From Hymenobacter profundi (GTDB lineage: Bacteria; Bacteroidota; Bacteroidia; Cytophagales; Hymenobacteraceae), in assembly GCF_019334315.1 (NCBI RefSeq), contig NZ_JAHWGL010000004.1, positions 42,056-106,055 on the forward strand: DNA of 64,000 nt. The letters are read 5' to 3'. The notes under the pieces were generated by a model. That model worked only from the letters and a program-made list of their open reading frames with translations. It ran no database searches and had not been told where the DNA came from. The position numbers were made by a program, and so were the translations under genes. Numbering within the stretch: position 1 is the first letter of the stretch; every line of letters starts with the position of its first letter. This document shows, one piece after another, positions 61,981-64,000 of this stretch.

Positions 61981-62090
61981 GCTACTTGAACGGTGTAGAG
62001 ACGCATACTTGCGTCTCATCGTTGAACGATTTCGGCCATCTGGCGCGAGCGAGGAGACGCAAGTATGCGTCTCTACACCGTTCAAGTAGC
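61981..62090. repeat. Perfect 37-bp inverted repeat with internal palindrome
   Basis: Arms 61981-62017 and 62054-62090 are exact complements. Within each arm GAGACGCA/TGCGTCTC forms a further small palindrome, so the DNA can fold as a cruciform. The GTAGAGACGCAT core recalls REP-like elements. It lies between the aldo/keto reductase and the amidase, which are divergent. Confidence 0.8.
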
Positions 62091-62164
62091 CTGGAAAATC
62101 AACGCAAACAACTTCCAGATAACAACTTGGATTCCTCGCTTTGCTCGGAATGACAAGAAGTTAC

Positions 62165-62194
62165 TTGCGTAAGTGGGTAGTCCGAGTAGCTTTG
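62165..62194 (+). promoter_or_regulatory. Promoter of the secreted amidase gene
   Basis: TTG (62165-62167), a 19-nt spacer and TAGCTTTG (62187-62194) match the Bacteroidota promoter. Transcription would start near 62200, so the ORF start at 62141 is upstream of it and the ATG at 62222 is used. Confidence 0.65.
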
Positions 62195-62221
62195 CTGTGC
62201 ACCTGCTGTCCCTACTCTTTC

Positions 62222-63901
62222 ATGCTAAGAAAAGCCCTACCCTACCTAGCCGTGGGCCTGACCTGCTTCGGTGCGGGCGCTTTCGCCACGCGCCCCGTCG
62301 AGCTGCCGCCCATCACGCTGGCTACCCTACAAGCTGCCCAGGACCTACTGGGCTTGCACTTCACCGATGCTCAACTCGACTCTACCCTGGGTAACCTGCG
62401 GCAAAACCGCGCCAGCTACGAGGCCCTGCGTCAGTTGAATATGCCCAACAGCGTAGCGCCCGCCGAAACCTTCGACCCGCGCCCGCTCCGCATCCGGCAA
62501 GCCATGCAACCAGCCCGCGTAGCGGACGCCGGCAAGCTGCCCAAAAGGGACAAGGTGAAGCTGCCCACCAACCGTGACGACTTGGCCTACTACACCGTGC
62601 GCCAGCTAGGCGAGCTGCTGCGTACCAAGCAGCTTTCGTCGGAAGAACTGACGCAATTCTGTCTGGCCCGCCTCAAAAAGTACGACCCGCAACTGCACTG
62701 CGTCATCAGCCTCACCGAGGAGCTGGCCTTACAGCAAGCCCGCCAAGCCGATAAGGAAATCAAAGCCGGTAAGTACCGCGGACCGCTGCACGGTATTCCG
62801 TGCGGGGTGAAGGATTTGTTCAGCGCCAAGGGCTACAAAACCACCTGGGGCGCCATGCCCTACAAAGACCAGATGCTGGATGAAAACTCGGCCGTGGTGG
62901 AGCGCCTGGAGCAGGCCGGAGCTGTGCTAGTGGCTAAGCTCACGCTGGGGGCGCTGGCCCAAGGCGACGTGTGGTTCGGTGGCAAAACCCGCTCACCGTG
63001 GAAGCTGAGCGAGGGTAGCAGCGGCTCGTCGGCAGGGTCGGCATCGGCGGTGGCGGCGGGGCTGGTGCCGTTTGCCATCGGCACCGAAACGTTGGGCTCG
63101 ATTATGAGTCCTAGCACGGCCTGCGGCACCACCGGCCTGCGCCCTACCTACGGGCGCATCAGCAGGGCCGGAGCGATGGCCCTGAGCTGGACTATGGACA
63201 AAGCTGGTCCGCTTACCCGCTCGGCCGAGGATTGCGCCCTGGTGCTGGCCGCCCTGGCCGGCCCCGACCCGCGCGACCCGGCTACCCTGCAAGCGCCCGC
63301 GCCGTTCCGCTACGCCTTCGATACCAATATCAAGAAGCTGCGGGTAGGCTACCTGAAAGCGGAGTTTGACCGCGACTACCCCACCAAAGCCAATGACCAG
63401 GCCAGCCTGGAAGTGCTACGCAAACTGGGCGTAGAGCTAGTGCCGCTGGAATTGCCTACCCTACCCGCCGGGGCCATGCGTTTCGGCCTCTCGGTGGAGG
63501 GCGCCGCCGCCTTCGACGACCTCACCCGCTCGGGTCGCGACGGGCTGCTGGTGCAGCAACACCGTTACGCCTGGCCCAACACGTTCCGGTCGTCGCGGTT
63601 TGTGCCGGCCGTGGAGTACATCCAGGCCCAGCGCGCCCGCACCCTGCTGATTGAAGCCATGGACCAGAAGCTGCAAGGCTTCGACCTTTACCTAGCGCCC
63701 ACCAGCAGCGCCAGCCTCACCATCACCAACCTCACCGGCCATCCGGCCGTGGCCGTGCCCAACGGCTTCCGTGCCAGCGGCCTACCCAGCACCATCACCT
63801 TCACCGGCCAGCTCTACGAAGAAGGCAAGCTGCTGGCCCTGGTGAAAGCCTACCAAGACGCCACGGACTTCGACGAGAAGCACCCGCCGCTGTTTCAATA
63901 G
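62222..63901 (+). CDS. Secreted amidase-signature hydrolase
   Basis: This 559-aa protein of the amidase-signature family starts at the ATG at 62222, giving a signal-like N-terminus (MLRKALPYLAVGLTCFGAGAFA). The Ser-cisSer-Lys triad is complete: Lys197 in CGVKDLF, cis-Ser269 in GSSGSSAGSA and nucleophile Ser293 in IGTETLGSIMSPS. It differs from gatA by a long N-terminal domain of about 120 residues (LPPITLATLQAAQDLLGL ...). It therefore hydrolyses an amide bond outside the cytoplasm; the substrate could be a peptide, amide or aryl-acylamide. Its role is unknown. Confidence 0.9.
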   Translation: MLRKALPYLAVGLTCFGAGAFATRPVELPPITLATLQAAQDLLGLHFTDAQLDSTLGNLRQNRASYEALRQLNMPNSVAPAETFDPRPLRIRQAMQPARVADAGKLPKRDKVKLPTNRDDLAYYTVRQLGELLRTKQLSSEELTQFCLARLKKYDPQLHCVISLTEELALQQARQADKEIKAGKYRGPLHGIPCGVKDLFSAKGYKTTWGAMPYKDQMLDENSAVVERLEQAGAVLVAKLTLGALAQGDVWFGGKTRSPWKLSEGSSGSSAGSASAVAAGLVPFAIGTETLGSIMSPSTACGTTGLRPTYGRISRAGAMALSWTMDKAGPLTRSAEDCALVLAALAGPDPRDPATLQAPAPFRYAFDTNIKKLRVGYLKAEFDRDYPTKANDQASLEVLRKLGVELVPLELPTLPAGAMRFGLSVEGAAAFDDLTRSGRDGLLVQQHRYAWPNTFRSSRFVPAVEYIQAQRARTLLIEAMDQKLQGFDLYLAPTSSASLTITNLTGHPAVAVPNGFRASGLPSTITFTGQLYEEGKLLALVKAYQDATDFDEKHPPLFQ

Positions 63902-64000
63902 TATAACTTAACGCTCACCCCACCCCCCTAGCCCCCTCCCCTCTGGGAGAGGGGGAGCCTTTTCCGGAGCTATTAGCTGATAGTTTTCCGTTGAACAAGA
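63902..64000. other. Right-edge intergenic repeat region
   Basis: The last 99 bases hold CCCCACCCCCCTAGCCCCCT and an AGGGGAG/CTCCCCCT-like inverted repeat near 63931-63955. It may be a terminator or a short C-rich intergenic repeat. The next gene is outside the window. Confidence 0.35.

Larger units (their letters stand above)
61878..62221. other. Spacer with promoter and palindromic repeat
   Basis: This 344-bp region contains the 37-bp inverted repeat described at 61981-62090 and the amidase promoter. TTCCTCGCTTTGCTCGGAATGAC at 62132-62154 is a partial GTCAT-type repeat. No gene is seen. Confidence 0.45.

Overview
The window looks like a chromosomal segment of a Bacteroidota member of the Cytophagales, probably Hymenobacter or a near relative. 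The evidence is type IX secretion (T9SS) cargo proteins with both A-type and B-type sorting domains, several good matches to the Bacteroidota promoter (TTTG about 19 nt upstream of TAnnTTTG), Bacteroidota-only families (DUF4292, DUF3078, GEVED, GAF-LytTR), GC-rich coding sequence with AT-rich spacers, and heavy use of the hexamer CTACCC/GGGTAG. I see no phage, plasmid, IS transposase, CRISPR array, rRNA or tRNA. Most of the window is housekeeping or envelope chromosome, with accessory secreted-protein genes in between.

Layout. 1-2.4 kb (minus): gatA, coupled to a secreted-protein gene that runs off the left edge, preceded by two tandem TatA-type genes. 2.7-3.7 kb (plus): a GAF-LytTR regulator. 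3.9-11.1 kb (minus): an envelope cluster read as flippase, dUTPase, sugar-phosphate nucleotidyltransferase, TPR protein, DUF4292 lipoprotein, degenerate EnvC. 11.2-14.2 kb: enoyl-CoA hydratase, mscL, DUF3078 protein and a small secreted basic protein. 14.5-19.7 kb (minus): rimP-nusA-infB. 19.8-25.0 kb (minus): a decayed T9SS C-terminal gene, a lipoprotein and a large intact T9SS type B protein. 25-30.2 kb: membrane-anchored endonuclease/phosphatase, cysS, M28 peptidase, LD-carboxypeptidase. 30.2-33.4 kb (minus): methionine genes metX and metY behind a SAM-I riboswitch. 33.5-37.9 kb: LysM protein, lipoprotein, YbhN-like membrane protein, dxs. 37.9-45.1 kb (minus): two giant T9SS surface proteins. 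45.3-50.7 kb: alpha/beta hydrolase, lipoprotein, asd, lamin-tail secreted protein. 50.8-55.6 kb: low-complexity lipoprotein, DUF1501 remnant, SPW-repeat membrane protein, MetA-like outer-membrane protein, GH30 glycosidase with DUF1349 partner. 55.6-60.7 kb: a metal cluster of TonB-dependent receptor, Nramp transporter and CDF exporter. 60.8-63.9 kb: aldo/keto reductase and a secreted amidase.

How the genes fit together. asd, metX and metY supply steps of methionine synthesis, with SAM feedback through the riboswitch. The TonB receptor and the Nramp transporter share a DtxR/MntR-like palindrome at their promoters, so they probably form one two-membrane divalent-metal (most likely manganese) uptake route; the CDF exporter is divergent from it. 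The T9SS proteins carry export signals, but no T9SS machinery gene lies in the window.

The most notable observations are the shared metal operator, a T9SS pseudogene broken by five stop codons with no frameshift, promoter elements that abut the start codons of dut and cysS (likely leaderless mRNAs), a family of intergenic palindromes with the core GTCAT..nGAnCGnAGnGA, and a codon-level preference for CTACCC. Start codons were re-chosen from signal peptides, promoter positions and family N-termini where the longest ORF was implausible. Functional statements rest on motif recognition by eye, without database searches.
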